Source of the DNA: Desulfotomaculaceae bacterium
Lineage (GTDB): Bacteria > Bacillota > Desulfotomaculia > Desulfotomaculales > Pelotomaculaceae
Direction: 5' to 3'
DNA length: 46,515 nt
Assembly: GCA_028702695.1 (NCBI GenBank)
Contig: JAQVOH010000006.1
Span: 17,453 to 63,967, forward strand
In this document: piece after piece, positions 8,410 to 17,677 of the stretch
Layout of the letters: each line of letters opens with the position of its first letter
How positions within the stretch are numbered: position 1 is the first letter of the stretch
Position numbers and translations under genes: made by a program
Notes under the pieces: model-generated
Told to the model about the DNA's origin: nothing
Databases searched by the model: none
Seen by the model: the letters and a program-made list of their open reading frames with translations, nothing else

Positions 8410-9216
8410 ATGGCTAATTATTCTGAAGACTTTACACCACAAGAAATGATCGTAGTCGCAGGGTCTAAAACCCTGATTGATAATAAAGTAGTGTTTGCCG
8501 GCACCGGCCTGCCTATGGTGGCCATTACCCTGGCACAGTTGACTCACGGCCCCGGTATCGTCCCGGTATTTGAGGCAGGCGCTGTAGGTCCCGAGCTTTC
8601 CCGTGGCCTGCCCCTTTCTGTGGGTGGCTCAAGAACCACCTACAAGGCTAATTATCTGCTCGGCCTCAACTCCGCCTTTGAACTAACCCAGCGTGGCTTT
8701 TGTGACTTCGGCTTCATCGGCGGCGCCGAGATCGACCCGTATGGCAACCTGAACTCCACCATGATGGGTAGATTCCCGGAAGACTACCAAAAGCCCAAAA
8801 CCCGCCTGCCCGGCAGCGGCGGCGCCAGTGATATGGCCTGCTCCTGCGAGCGTACCATCATCATCATGGTACACGAGCCCAGGCGTTTCGCAGAAAAGAT
8901 CAGCTATATCACCAGCCCCGGTTACCTGGACGGCTCTCCCAACGCCCGTTGGCGCGCCGGCTTGGTTGGGCAAGGCCCCTACAGGGTTATCACCACCAAG
9001 GCCGTGATGGGTTTTGACGATGAAACTAAACGGATGAAGCTAATTGCCACCATGCCCGGCGAAACTGTTAATAGCGTACAGGATGCCACCGGCTTTAAAC
9101 TGATTATCCCCGACGATGTGTACGAGTTTGAGCCACCGACAGTTGAGGAAGTCCGTTTAATCAGGGAAGTTATTGACCCGCAGGGCTATTTTGTTAGAAA
9201 AAAAATCAAAGAATAA
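8410..9216 (+). CDS. CoA-transferase beta subunit (GctB-like), copy 2
   Basis: This 268-aa protein is homologous over its whole length to the 4645-5430 gene. VPVFEAGAVGPELSRGLPLS holds the likely catalytic glutamate (EAG), and FIGGAEIDPYGN and PGSGGASDMA follow in the same order. The ATG at 8410 follows GGGGGTGG. It forms a heteromer with the alpha subunit 13 bp upstream. A short insertion around ASTMMGRFPEDYQ-type sequence (about residue 118-126) separates it from copy 1. The operon ends at the hairpin at 9254. Confidence 0.9.
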   Translation: MANYSEDFTPQEMIVVAGSKTLIDNKVVFAGTGLPMVAITLAQLTHGPGIVPVFEAGAVGPELSRGLPLSVGGSRTTYKANYLLGLNSAFELTQRGFCDFGFIGGAEIDPYGNLNSTMMGRFPEDYQKPKTRLPGSGGASDMACSCERTIIIMVHEPRRFAEKISYITSPGYLDGSPNARWRAGLVGQGPYRVITTKAVMGFDDETKRMKLIATMPGETVNSVQDATGFKLIIPDDVYEFEPPTVEEVRLIREVIDPQGYFVRKKIKE

Positions 9217-9253
9217 AATATTTAACTGTACCTTATGATAGCCCCCTACTTCA

Positions 9254-9285
9254 GGCGCCTCGAGTAAAGGCGCCATTTTTATTTA
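9254..9285 (+). terminator. Rho-independent terminator after CoA-transferase copy 2
   Basis: GGCGCC at 9254-9259 and again at 9269-9274 (self-complementary) form a 6-bp stem with a nine-base loop, followed by ATTTTTATTT. It lies 38 bp past the beta-subunit stop. Confidence 0.75.
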
Positions 9286-9331
9286 TAAATAGAGCACACT
9301 GTAAAAAACAGGACACCCCATTTTCGTTATA

Positions 9332-9365
9332 AAAAATCCTGACTGTATATACAGTCAGGATTTTT
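9332..9365. terminator. Bidirectional terminator, perfect 34-bp palindrome
   Basis: Positions 9332-9348 are the exact reverse complement of 9349-9365. The arm has an AAAAA / TTTTT flank around TCCTGACTGTAT, so it ends transcripts from either side. It serves the minus-strand acetate permease, whose stop is at 9379, and backs up the terminator at 9254. Confidence 0.85.
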
Positions 9366-9378
9366 GGATCATTTGGGG

Positions 9379-9972
9379 CTATTTCTTGCAAGGACCTACC
9401 GGAAGAACTACCCGCCCGTAGGTATTATTTATTACTCCAGCGGCCGAGGTGTACCAGGCGACAATGGCTGTAAGAATACCCACATAACCACCCATAGTAT
9501 GAGCTGATGCGCTCCCAGCCGCTCCGATAGTAAGTAATATGAAGGCTAGAAGCAATAGAGTAAAAGTAACTACAAGAGCTTTATTGGTACCAAAACTACC
9601 TATCCACATGTAGAAGGTGAAGATGGTCCAGGCCAGCAGGAACAGCCAGACACCCTGTGAGGGAACGACTAAGATCTTTTGTGCTCCAAATAGTTCAAAT
9701 ACGCCAAAGGAAATCCAAAAAGCACCGTACGAGGAAAATGCGGTGGCGCCAAAGGTATTGTTTTTCTTGTACTCCCACATACCAGCCAGTATTTGGGTTG
9801 CCCCACCGTAAACCAGCGCACAGGCGATGACCACGGCTACGGACTCTTTGACAACCAGGCCGGCGTTTACCATGCTAAGGCAAAAAGTAGTCAGGGCAAA
9901 ACAGGCCAGGCCTAGCGGCCCGGGGTCGGCTATGGCGGATTCTTTAATTTCGTAGACTTTATTATCAGACAT
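9379..9972 (-). CDS. satP: GPR1/FUN34/YaaH-family acetate (succinate) uptake transporter
   Basis: This 197-aa protein has six hydrophobic helices and the family signature near the N-terminus, ADPGPLGLACFALTTFCLS (family consensus NPxPLGL; the Asn is Asp here). Relatives such as SatP/AceP move acetate with protons across the cytoplasmic membrane. The ATG at 9972 follows GGAGGTACAATC. It is monocistronic, between the CoA-transferases and the liv transporter, and together with the acetyl-CoA synthetase at 27795 suggests active acetate exchange. Substrate choice between acetate and succinate cannot be settled by sequence. Confidence 0.88.
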   Translation of the reverse strand: MSDNKVYEIKESAIADPGPLGLACFALTTFCLSMVNAGLVVKESVAVVIACALVYGGATQILAGMWEYKKNNTFGATAFSSYGAFWISFGVFELFGAQKILVVPSQGVWLFLLAWTIFTFYMWIGSFGTNKALVVTFTLLLLAFILLTIGAAGSASAHTMGGYVGILTAIVAWYTSAAGVINNTYGRVVLPVGPCKK

Positions 9973-10446
9973 GATTGTACCTCCAAAAGAATTTTAATTG
10001 CCGGTTGTTTAACCGGACTCCATATAACAAATTTTACATTTTTTCTATTTTTGGCCAAGTCCGTCTGAAACTGTGTTACCTAAATCAAGTACAGTGGAAT
10101 AAATTTTTATATAGCTACTTTTGGCAAGAGCCGTTGCTAACTCTTCTTTTTTTCACCACCTCCTCTTCGTACTCAAAATAAAATAATGGTTGAATGGGTG
10201 ATAATTACAAACCAGCACAACACTCCGTCATTGCCACATGCTCAATGAACCATGTGACATGCCGAAACAGCCGGTTTTCGTACCCCCATTAACCATTATA
10301 AGAGGATGGTATTTTGACAAGCAGCCTGGCAAAGTGACCGCCTACCAACCTCAATTTAATATATTCAACAGCCTTGTAAAAATTCCTTCTGCAAAAAACC
10401 AAATATTCAAAAAATTATTTACTTTTGGTTAATTATTATTTTGGTA
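9973..10446. other. Intergenic region upstream of the acetate permease
   Basis: These 474 bp hold no supported gene. Open frames at 9975-10181 and 10238-10432 on the plus strand lack ribosome sites and family motifs. The region must contain the promoter and leader of the minus-strand permease gene. A CCGGTT/AACCGG pair (10001-10015) can fold in the leader just before its start codon. Confidence 0.4.
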
Positions 10447-10758
10447 TTAGCTGAGCCGTCCCCTAATTTTGTTGTTAATTTTTTCAACCAGATAAATAGT
10501 GTTCAACTCGTGATAAGCCTGGATGATCGCACTTTCCACCGAACCTTCTACCTTAAGCAGCCGGTGGTTAACCTCAAAACTCAAACCGCAGCTAGCCAGC
10601 AGTTTGGCATTAACGGACTCCAAGATTTGACGCCGCACCTCCAGGTTGCCAAGCTCAGCCCACCTGGTCTGCGCACTTGACGAAGGCTCCAGGTTGGTGG
10701 ACTGCTCCAGGCATTCCAGAAAAACAGTCCTGAAAGAATCAAAATCTGGCCTTTTCAT
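10447..10758 (-). CDS. Hypothetical protein at the end of the liv operon
   Basis: I do not recognise this 103-aa protein. It appears soluble and mostly helical, with no signal peptide, cysteine motif or membrane segment. The ATG at 10758 has GGGGGTATTAAA before it and starts about 20 bp after the livF stop, so it is the last gene of the branched-chain amino-acid transporter transcript. Whether it takes part in transport or signalling is unknown. Confidence 0.6.
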   Translation of the reverse strand: MKRPDFDSFRTVFLECLEQSTNLEPSSSAQTRWAELGNLEVRRQILESVNAKLLASCGLSFEVNHRLLKVEGSVESAIIQAYHELNTIYLVEKINNKIRGRLS

Positions 10759-10778
10759 TTTAATACCCCCTACAGCAG

Positions 10779-11483
10779 TTACTCACCGAGATAGGCTTTG
10801 CGCACTTCCTTGTTACGGGCCATCTCGGTGGCCGTGCCTGAAAGTACAATTTGACCCGTTTCCAGTACATAAGCCCGCTTGGCAATAGATAGAGCCATGT
10901 TAGCATTCTGCTCCACCAGCAGAACGGTCATACCTGACCTATTGATTTCAGTGATAATCGAAAATATCTCCCTCACCAGCATCGGCGCCAGTCCCATAGA
11001 AGGTTCATCAAGGAGAAGCAAGCGGGGCCTGGACATCAAGGCCCGGCCGATGGCCAGCATCTGCTGTTCTCCCCCGCTTAGCGTTCCCGCAAGCTGATGT
11101 TCCCTTTCCTTAAGACGTGGGAACCTCTCAAAAACATTTTCCAGTGACTGCCTGGTTTCCTGTTTATTCCTTGTGTAGGCGCCCATCTCAAGGTTTTCCA
11201 GCACGGTCAACCTGGTAAAGACACGGCGGCCCTCCGGCACCTGGGAAATTCCTCTGGACACAATTTGGTGGGGAGCAACTTTATTAATGGTCTCATCCTG
11301 GTAAGAGATAGTACCTGCCTGAGGACGTACCAAACCGCAGATGGTTTTTAGGGTGGTGCTTTTACCGGCCCCGTTGGCGCCAACCAGTGTCACCACTTCA
11401 CCCTCCTCCACGGTAAAGGAAATACCCCTTAGGGCCTGGATGCCCCCATAGGAAACGGCAAGGTTCTCAACAGCTAGGAGCAT
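10779..11483 (-). CDS. livF: Branched-chain amino-acid ABC transporter ATPase LivF
   Basis: The 234-aa ATP-binding subunit has Walker A GANGAGKSTT, Q-loop region, the ABC signature LSGGEQQM, Walker B RLLLLDEPSMGLAP and the switch histidine region. Length and the LivF-type ending (VRKAYLGE) separate it from LivG. It works with LivG as the cytoplasmic ATPase pair driving uptake through LivH and LivM. Its ATG directly follows the livG stop (TAG-ATG), indicating tight coupling. Family members also import amides, urea or aromatic compounds, so the substrate is not certain. Confidence 0.95.
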   Translation of the reverse strand: MLLAVENLAVSYGGIQALRGISFTVEEGEVVTLVGANGAGKSTTLKTICGLVRPQAGTISYQDETINKVAPHQIVSRGISQVPEGRRVFTRLTVLENLEMGAYTRNKQETRQSLENVFERFPRLKEREHQLAGTLSGGEQQMLAIGRALMSRPRLLLLDEPSMGLAPMLVREIFSIITEINRSGMTVLLVEQNANMALSIAKRAYVLETGQIVLSGTATEMARNKEVRKAYLGE

Positions 11484-12251
11484 CTAATCCACTTCCTTCC
11501 CAAGGTAGGCATCAATTACCGCGGGGTCATTCTGTATTTCCGCCGGTGTGCCTGAAGCAATTTTTTGCCCGTAATCCAATACGTCCACCCGGTCGGAAAT
11601 ATTCATGACGAACTTCATATCGTGCTCTACCAGCAGAATGGTAACTCCCATCGTCCTAATGCGCTGCAGCATCTGCATCAGCGTCTGCTTCTCCAACGAG
11701 TTCATCCCGGCAGCCGGCTCATCCAGAAGCAACAGCAAGGGCTCAGCCGCCAGAGCTCTGGCTATTTCAAGACGCCTCTGCTCACCATAGGAAAGATTTT
11801 TAGCCAACTCTGCCCTTTTGGCGGCCAGGTCGACCACCTCCATTACGGCCAGAGCCTTTTCGGTGATAACTCTCTCCTCCCCCTTGACACCGGGCAACCG
11901 GGTCAAAGCTCCGATGATTCCCGCCTTGCTGCGGCAGTGGCAGCCTATTCTAACATTATCAAGAACAGAGATATTTTTAAAAAGACGAATATTTTGGAAG
12001 GTCCGCGCGATGCCGCAGGCTGTAATGGCGTAAGGTTTCATAGTTGTGATATTAGCACCCTTAAACAGCACCCTGCCGCTGGTAGGGGGGTAAATACCGG
12101 TAATCACGTTGAAAACAGTGCTTTTACCGGCCCCGTTGGGTCCGATTAAAGCTACGACAGTCCCTTCCTCCAACTGAAGGCTGACGTGGTCCACCGCGAT
12201 CAAACCACCAAAACGGATGGTTATGTCGTCCAGTTCCAGCAATATAGACAT
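11484..12251 (-). CDS. livG: Branched-chain amino-acid ABC transporter ATPase LivG
   Basis: This 255-aa ATPase has Walker A GPNGAGKSTV, signature LSYGEQRRLEIARAL, Walker B LLLLLDEPAAGMN and the LivG-type longer C-terminus ending VIDAYLG. It pairs with LivF. The ATG at 12251 is preceded by GAGGTGCTTTTTT. It is the third cytoplasmic-side gene of the livK-H-M-G-F series, transcribed on the minus strand. Confidence 0.95.
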   Translation of the reverse strand: MSILLELDDITIRFGGLIAVDHVSLQLEEGTVVALIGPNGAGKSTVFNVITGIYPPTSGRVLFKGANITTMKPYAITACGIARTFQNIRLFKNISVLDNVRIGCHCRSKAGIIGALTRLPGVKGEERVITEKALAVMEVVDLAAKRAELAKNLSYGEQRRLEIARALAAEPLLLLLDEPAAGMNSLEKQTLMQMLQRIRTMGVTILLVEHDMKFVMNISDRVDVLDYGQKIASGTPAEIQNDPAVIDAYLGKEVD

Positions 12252-12292
12252 AAAAAAGCACCTCGGCTATATCATTCCTTTTTTTGTAGCTC

Positions 12293-13195
12293 TTAGGGCA
12301 TATTGCCGGGCAAAGTTGGCCCGGCTTTCCGCCTGGACTTGAGTCTTTTGTATAGCTGTACAAAATCTACACCGCCCAGCAGTCCATATGGTCGGAATAT
12401 CATCATCAAAACCATCAGCGCACCGTAAATCATCATCCGATACTCTTTGACAAACCGCAAAAATTCAGGCGCGAGAGACAGGACAGCCGTACCTAAAATA
12501 GCCCCTGGAATGCTGCCGAGACCTCCTAGGACCACATAATTCAAAATCTCAAAGGATCTCGCAAAACCAAAGTCGGCGGGGTTCAGGTACTGCATCAAGT
12601 GGGCAAAAAGCGCACCACTAACCCCTGCAAAGAAGGTCCCGAGAGCAAATCCTTTTATTTTATAGAGAAGGGGGTTGATACCCATGGACTCGGCAGCAAT
12701 TTCATCTTCACGAATTGCTACCAGTGCCCGGCCGAAGCGTGAATTTTGGATGCGGTAGATACCCCAGATACTTAGCGCCACGACAATATAAACAAGCAAA
12801 ATATTTGTTTCTCTGGGTATGCCCGCCAGCCCACCGGCTCCTCCCGTGATTTTCATATTGATAAAAACCACCCGTACAATCTCACCAAAACCCAACGTGG
12901 TGATACCCAGGTAATCCCCAGTCAGACGGAGGCTGGGAAACCCCAGAATGACACCCCATAGTGCTGCCATCAGCCCACCGGCCAGCATGTTTAAGATAAA
13001 GGGGGTATGCAGATGGATGCTCATCAAAGCCGAACAATAGGCGCCTATGCTTAAAAAGGCAGCGTGCCCGAAGGAGAACTGCCCGGTTACGCCTGTAATC
13101 AGGTGTAGCCCCAGGGCGGCAATCAGGAATATACCCATCATAGTTACAACCTGGATGTAATAAGGGTTGGTCAACAAACTAATAATGGCTTCCAT
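12293..13195 (-). CDS. livM: Branched-chain amino-acid ABC transporter permease LivM
   Basis: This 300-aa permease has about eight to ten membrane helices, and the LivM hallmark GVTGQFSFGHAAFLSIGAY near residues 35-52. The EAA-like loop ALVAIREDEIAAESMGIN lies near 180-197. The start ATG at 13195 follows GGAAGG and lies only five bases after the livH stop. It forms the heterodimeric channel with LivH in the cytoplasmic membrane. Confidence 0.94.
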   Translation of the reverse strand: MEAIISLLTNPYYIQVVTMMGIFLIAALGLHLITGVTGQFSFGHAAFLSIGAYCSALMSIHLHTPFILNMLAGGLMAALWGVILGFPSLRLTGDYLGITTLGFGEIVRVVFINMKITGGAGGLAGIPRETNILLVYIVVALSIWGIYRIQNSRFGRALVAIREDEIAAESMGINPLLYKIKGFALGTFFAGVSGALFAHLMQYLNPADFGFARSFEILNYVVLGGLGSIPGAILGTAVLSLAPEFLRFVKEYRMMIYGALMVLMMIFRPYGLLGGVDFVQLYKRLKSRRKAGPTLPGNMP

Positions 13196-13200
13196 AAATC

Positions 13201-14088
13201 CTACACCTTCCTTTGTATCGGAAGGCCTAATAGGCCCGTCGGTTTGAAAAGTAAGACTATGATCAAGAGGCCAAAGGCTATTGCCTCCTTATAGGTATCA
13301 AAGCCTGCGGCAACACCCATTACCTCGGCGATCCCGAGGAATATGCCACCCAGCATGGCCCCTGGAATGCTGCCAATGCCCCCCAGCACCGCTGCGCAGA
13401 AGGCTTTGAGCCCTACACTCACACCCATAAAGGGATGGATTGAATTAAAATACATGCCCACCAGAACGCCGCCTGCCCCGGCCAGAGCCGCCCCCACCGC
13501 GAAGGTAAATGAAACTACGCGATTGACGTTAATGCCCATTAAGCTGGCTGCTTCATAATCTTCCGAGGTAGCCCGCATAGCCTTGCCGATTTTGGTGTAT
13601 TTAACGGTAAACTGCAAGAACACCATTAAGAGACTGGCCATGACTAAAATGAGCACTTGAACCGTGGAAAACCTAACCGGCCCCAGAACATAAACAGTAT
13701 CCTGAATTACCTGGGGAAAAGCCAGTGGGTTCGGACCGCCTTTGATCAGCGTCACCAGGGTCTGCAGAAAAATGGAGACACCCAGGGCGGAAATCAGAGG
13801 GGCCAGCCTGGTAGATTTGCGCAGGGGGCGATAGGCGATTCTTTCCATAAGAATTGCCAGCGGGACGCACACCAGCATGGCGGCCAGGATGGCAATAATG
13901 AAATTGACCTTATACACAGTGACCATAATAAGGCCGGTAAAGGCCCCGATCATGTAGACCTCGCCATGTGCAAAATTAATAAGTTGGATAATACCATAAA
14001 CCATCGTATAGCCCAGGGCGATTAAGGCGTAAGTGGAGCCCAGGGTCACCCCGTTAACCAACTGCTGCCAAAACTGCTGCCAAAACAT
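13201..14088 (-). CDS. livH: Branched-chain amino-acid ABC transporter permease LivH
   Basis: This permease has the LivH signature GYTMVYGIIQLINFAHGE near the N-terminus and the loop AMRATSEDYEAASLMGIN (about residues 165-182). I place the start at the ATG at 14088 (295 aa), six bases after GGAGGT. A longer open frame to 14229 adds 47 residues of basic, cysteine-rich sequence with no site and does not resemble LivH. It partners LivM as the membrane channel. Confidence 0.94.
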   Translation of the reverse strand: MFWQQFWQQLVNGVTLGSTYALIALGYTMVYGIIQLINFAHGEVYMIGAFTGLIMVTVYKVNFIIAILAAMLVCVPLAILMERIAYRPLRKSTRLAPLISALGVSIFLQTLVTLIKGGPNPLAFPQVIQDTVYVLGPVRFSTVQVLILVMASLLMVFLQFTVKYTKIGKAMRATSEDYEAASLMGINVNRVVSFTFAVGAALAGAGGVLVGMYFNSIHPFMGVSVGLKAFCAAVLGGIGSIPGAMLGGIFLGIAEVMGVAAGFDTYKEAIAFGLLIIVLLFKPTGLLGLPIQRKV

Positions 14089-14333
14089 GCAACGACCTCC
14101 TATTGCTTTAAGAGCCCCTCCAGGCCGGCAGCTATCGTAAAAACATTTGCTGCACGAATACCTGTAAAAAATTAAAATCAGTCGCGACCTACCAAGGGCC
14201 AGTGTCAGGATTTCGCACCTCATCATCATAAGGAACGTCCTCCGGTAACAGTTGTTCTTTGGCAGGTCCGCGACCCCTATTGCAAATGATTCATCTAAAT
14301 CTGTTAGCTTTATCGTTTTTGTCTGGCATTGGT

Positions 14334-15509
14334 TTATTTATCGATGGAAATAACTGACTTGACCACAAATTCCTGCCCCTTAACCTCTTGCAGGTAGACT
14401 GGGCTCTTAATCGGTTCACGTTTTTCATCAAAAGTAATCGTGCCGGTCACGCCTTTCCAGTCCTTGGTCTGAGCAAGCTTATCCTTGTAAACGGTGGGGT
14501 CATTGCTGTTGGCTACTTTCATGGCGTCTGCCAGTAGCATTACCGCATCATAACCCTGAGCGGGGAACATGTCGGGGAGAGCATTATTGTTACCGGCTTT
14601 GTATTTTTCAATAAATTCCTTAGTCTTACCGGCGGCAGTCTGGGAGTCTACGGCAAACCCGGCGTAGACCATACTCCCCTGAACAGCATTTTCTCCCAGC
14701 TCGTAAAGTTCTTTACCCAGCAGGCCGTCTCCTCCGGCCATGACCTGGTTAAGCCCCTGCTTGCGCATTTCTTTCATAAACAGGGCGCCCTCGGTATAAT
14801 AACCTGTGAAGATCACGCCGTCAAATTGTTTTTGTCTGAGCGAGGTGACCTGAGCGCTGAAGTTGGTGTCCTTTTCCATGATGCTCTGCTCGGCCACAAT
14901 CTCCATGCCGTACTTGGCCAGTGCCGGTTTGAAGATGCCGGTCAGCCCTTCGCTGTAGGACAGGCCGGTCGTGGTGACCAGAGCCACCTTTTCCCATTTG
15001 AGCTCTTCGGCCAAATATTTGGTTACCGCAGGCGCCGCAACCGCGTCCAGCAGGGTGTCACGGTATATGTAATCGCCAATTTCAACGACCCCCGGGCCGA
15101 CAGCCCCCGCCGAAAGAAGGACCATCTTGGCCGGTTGGCAGATTTGGGCAGCGGATTTGGTGATACCTGTGGTTGGGTCACCGACAATGGCAGAGACTTT
15201 CTGGGTGATCAGCTTTTGGGTAACGTTGGCGGCCTCACTGCTGTTGCTGCCGTGGTCCCCTTCAACGATCTCCAATTTTTTGCCGTTAACCCCGCCGGCG
15301 CTGTTGATGTCGTCAACGGCCATCTGCATGCCCTTCAGGGTTTCAATACCGTAGTGAGCGTGGCCACCGGTCAACCCCCCCAGGAAACCGATCTTAATGG
15401 TGTCTCCACCAGCCGCCTTGGGTGTCTCCTTGGCGCCACCGCAGCCGGCAACCAGCAGCGCTAAGGCCAGCATAGCTACCAGGAGCAATAAATACCTGCT
15501 TTTTTTCAA
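14334..15509 (-). CDS. livK: Periplasmic-type branched-chain amino-acid binding lipoprotein LivJ/LivK
   Basis: This 391-aa solute-binding protein begins with a lipoprotein signal: basic MKKSRY, a hydrophobic core and the lipobox LVAGC at about residues 19-23. The lipid-anchored cysteine would hold it on the outer face of the membrane. The rest is a Peripla_BP_6 fold starting TIKIGFLGGLTGGHAHYG. It starts at TTG (15509) behind AGGAGGAGAAAAG. It is first in the livKHMGF cluster, with a 245-bp gap to livH, so it may be transcribed in excess of the permease genes. Relatives also bind amides or aromatic acids. Confidence 0.93.
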   Translation of the reverse strand: MKKSRYLLLLVAMLALALLVAGCGGAKETPKAAGGDTIKIGFLGGLTGGHAHYGIETLKGMQMAVDDINSAGGVNGKKLEIVEGDHGSNSSEAANVTQKLITQKVSAIVGDPTTGITKSAAQICQPAKMVLLSAGAVGPGVVEIGDYIYRDTLLDAVAAPAVTKYLAEELKWEKVALVTTTGLSYSEGLTGIFKPALAKYGMEIVAEQSIMEKDTNFSAQVTSLRQKQFDGVIFTGYYTEGALFMKEMRKQGLNQVMAGGDGLLGKELYELGENAVQGSMVYAGFAVDSQTAAGKTKEFIEKYKAGNNNALPDMFPAQGYDAVMLLADAMKVANSNDPTVYKDKLAQTKDWKGVTGTITFDEKREPIKSPVYLQEVKGQEFVVKSVISIDK

Positions 15510-15645
15510 CTTTTCTCCTCCTTTTTTGTGTCTAAATGAATCTGGCCGGGATCACCCCGTGCATAACTTAATTTCAACATTAACCGGTTTTTATCCTTCT
15601 TTCCCACAAACCAGGGTGAGCATGAGCATAAATTCATAAAAGTAT

Positions 15646-16545
15646 TCACTTGCTGCGTTCGGCAGTAATAAAGATATATAGCCCCATGATAATGGCCACC
15701 CCCCCCGCTATTTGCAGAGCTCCCGGGATTTCCTTGAAAATAAAATAGGCCATGATCGTGGCTCCCAAAGGTTCACCCAGGATGCTGACTGATACCACCG
15801 CTGCCTTCACATAGCGCAACGCCCAGTTAAAAACGGTATGTCCACCTATGGTGGGGACCACGGCCAGGGCAAGAAACCAAACCCAGTCCAGGCACGGATA
15901 AGGATACAGCGGGGTATGGCTGGCTAAATTGATTAAGAGTAAAAATAAGGCCGCAGTACCGTAAACAAGAAAAACATAAGGAAAAAGGGAAAGCCTGCTC
16001 CGCAGGCTGCGTCCGATCAGAACATAGAGGGCTACCATAAAAGCCCCGCTAAAGGCCAGGATGTCTCCCCAAAGTGCTTGTCCGCCGGCCTGAAAGTCTC
16101 CAAAACCAATGATCACGCTGCCTGACAGTGCTGCGGCGCCTCCGGCCAGACCACGCAGGGTAATTTTCTCCTTAAAGAAAAGAAATCCGCCGATTACCAC
16201 AAATAGCGGTTGCATGGTAACCAGCACAGTTGAACTGGCCACGGAGGTTAATTTCAGAGAGGCAATCCATAAAGCAAAATGTAAAGCCAGGAAGACCCCG
16301 GCCAGAGCCGCCATCGCCAGATCCCGCCCAGGCATGTGTTTCAACTCCCGGCGTCCGGTGGGGCCCAAAGCCAGCGGCACCAGAAGCAGTACGGTGAAGG
16401 CCAGCCGGTAAAAAGCTATCACATTGGGCGGAGCAGATGCAAGTTTTGTAAATATCGATGAAAAAGCGGTGGCAACCACCGCCAATATTATGGCCAGATA
16501 GGGATTAACAGCAGGATTTTCTGATTTCAGTACGCGGCCCTCCAA
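15646..16545 (-). CDS. EamA/DMT-superfamily transporter
   Basis: The protein of about 299 aa has ten hydrophobic helices in two EamA repeats (about residues 14-145 and 160-295), the pattern of drug/metabolite exporters. Typical motifs are LKLTSVASSTVLVTMQPLF and, in the second repeat, AVVSVSILGEPLGATI. The annotated start is TTG at 16545, but CTG at 16530 has GGAGGG at ideal distance, so the first five residues are uncertain. It is followed downstream by the liv operon on the same strand with a gap of about 135 bp. Substrate is unknown; export of an amino acid or metabolite is the family norm. Confidence 0.88.
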   Translation of the reverse strand: MEGRVLKSENPAVNPYLAIILAVVATAFSSIFTKLASAPPNVIAFYRLAFTVLLLVPLALGPTGRRELKHMPGRDLAMAALAGVFLALHFALWIASLKLTSVASSTVLVTMQPLFVVIGGFLFFKEKITLRGLAGGAAALSGSVIIGFGDFQAGGQALWGDILAFSGAFMVALYVLIGRSLRSRLSLFPYVFLVYGTAALFLLLINLASHTPLYPYPCLDWVWFLALAVVPTIGGHTVFNWALRYVKAAVVSVSILGEPLGATIMAYFIFKEIPGALQIAGGVAIIMGLYIFITAERSK

Positions 16546-16655
16546 GATATCATCTAAAACAATATTCTCCGGGCCACAAGCGGTCTCCTTTTATTATTGT
16601 TATAATATTGAGGAACGGCCTTTTTTAATATGGAAGGCAATATTTCTTAAAGCGG

Positions 16656-17420
16656 GTGAGTACAGGTTACATGAAAGACCTTATTGAAAGCATTATTAAC
16701 CGCGTCATCAAAGAAAACCAGCTGGGCGGTCAAACCGCCTACCGCGCTCCCTTGTTGGGCTATGCCCAAGCGGGGGATCCCCTGTTTCAACAACTGAAAA
16801 CTGCCGTAGGTCCCGGTCATCTACTGCCAATCGACCTGCTGCCGGAAGCGAGAACTGTGCTGGCCTTTTTCTTACCTTTCACGAAAGAGCTGGTTAAAAG
16901 CAACCGGGAGCATCCTTATGTGGACAGATCCTGGGCGCTAGCCTACATCGAAAGCAACGCCCTAATCAGCCTGTGCTGTGAGGCGATTGCAACAGCACTG
17001 TCCGTCCAGGGGATGAAAGCTGCATGGCAGCAGCCCACTCACAACTTTGACCCGGTACAGCTTTGCTCCCACTGGTCCCATAAACACGTGGCCTACGTCT
17101 GTGGCCTGGGTGAATTCGGCCTGCACCACATGCTGATCACTCCCTCGGGCTGTGCCGGCCGTTTCGGCAGCCTGGTCATCGACCTGCCCCTTTCCCCATC
17201 ACCCCGCCAGACGGACCAGCGATGCTTTTTTTACGCTCAAGGAAAATGCCTGGCTTGCGTTAAAAAATGCCCCTCAAGGGCACTGACCCAGGACGGACTT
17301 GACAAGCAGAAATGCTACAGCTACCTCCTCGAGGTGGACTCCTTCTACAGCGACCTCGGGGTATGTGACGCTTGCGGCAAGTGCGCCACCTGCGGCCCCT
17401 GCGCGGTTATTGATGGATGA
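16656..17420 (+). CDS. 4Fe-4S protein related to epoxyqueuosine reductase
   Basis: This 254-aa protein has a QueG-like N-terminal two-thirds without membrane segments and a C-terminal pair of cysteine clusters: CLACVKKCPSRAL (about residue 203) and CDACGKCATCGPC at the very end. Both suit ferredoxin-type 4Fe-4S clusters. It is shorter than QueG (about 310-380 aa), so cobalamin-dependent epoxyqueuosine reduction is doubtful; relatives of this size are usually unassigned Fe-S reductases. The start may be GTG 16656 or ATG 16671; neither has a clearly better ribosome site. It is monocistronic. Confidence 0.75.
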   Translation: MSTGYMKDLIESIINRVIKENQLGGQTAYRAPLLGYAQAGDPLFQQLKTAVGPGHLLPIDLLPEARTVLAFFLPFTKELVKSNREHPYVDRSWALAYIESNALISLCCEAIATALSVQGMKAAWQQPTHNFDPVQLCSHWSHKHVAYVCGLGEFGLHHMLITPSGCAGRFGSLVIDLPLSPSPRQTDQRCFFYAQGKCLACVKKCPSRALTQDGLDKQKCYSYLLEVDSFYSDLGVCDACGKCATCGPCAVIDG

Positions 17421-17677
17421 ATTTTCGCATAAAGAGCTCTCCCTCCGGCCATAATAGAAGCACGGGGAGGGTGTCCGGCCAGCAGCATCTGCTTATGACC
17501 ACCTGTTTTGGTTCTTCAACGCTGAGGATCCATTAGCGGGATAGGTATTCGTGGATGGCAAAAGCCGGGGGCGCTCCCCGTTTAAATTTCAAACATCTTA
17601 AACCAAGGGGAACTGTTGTCATAAACATGGCAAGGCCTTTATCTAACCTGCTCGAAATTAGATGGGGCAAATACAAG

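Noticed and set aside
4611-10170. Recurrent CACCTCCTC strings at about 4614, 6600 and 10156, taken as a family of leader elements
   Set aside because: They are complements of SD-like GGAGGTGG, and no shared flanking sequence or structure was found.
9975-10432. Two plus-strand open frames (68 and 64 codons) upstream of the acetate permease
   Set aside because: Both lack SD sequences and contain AT-rich non-coding-like translation; the region fits a permease leader.
14089-14229. 47-residue N-terminal extension of LivH
   Set aside because: A strong SD stands directly before the internal ATG at 14088, and the extension is unlike LivH proteins.
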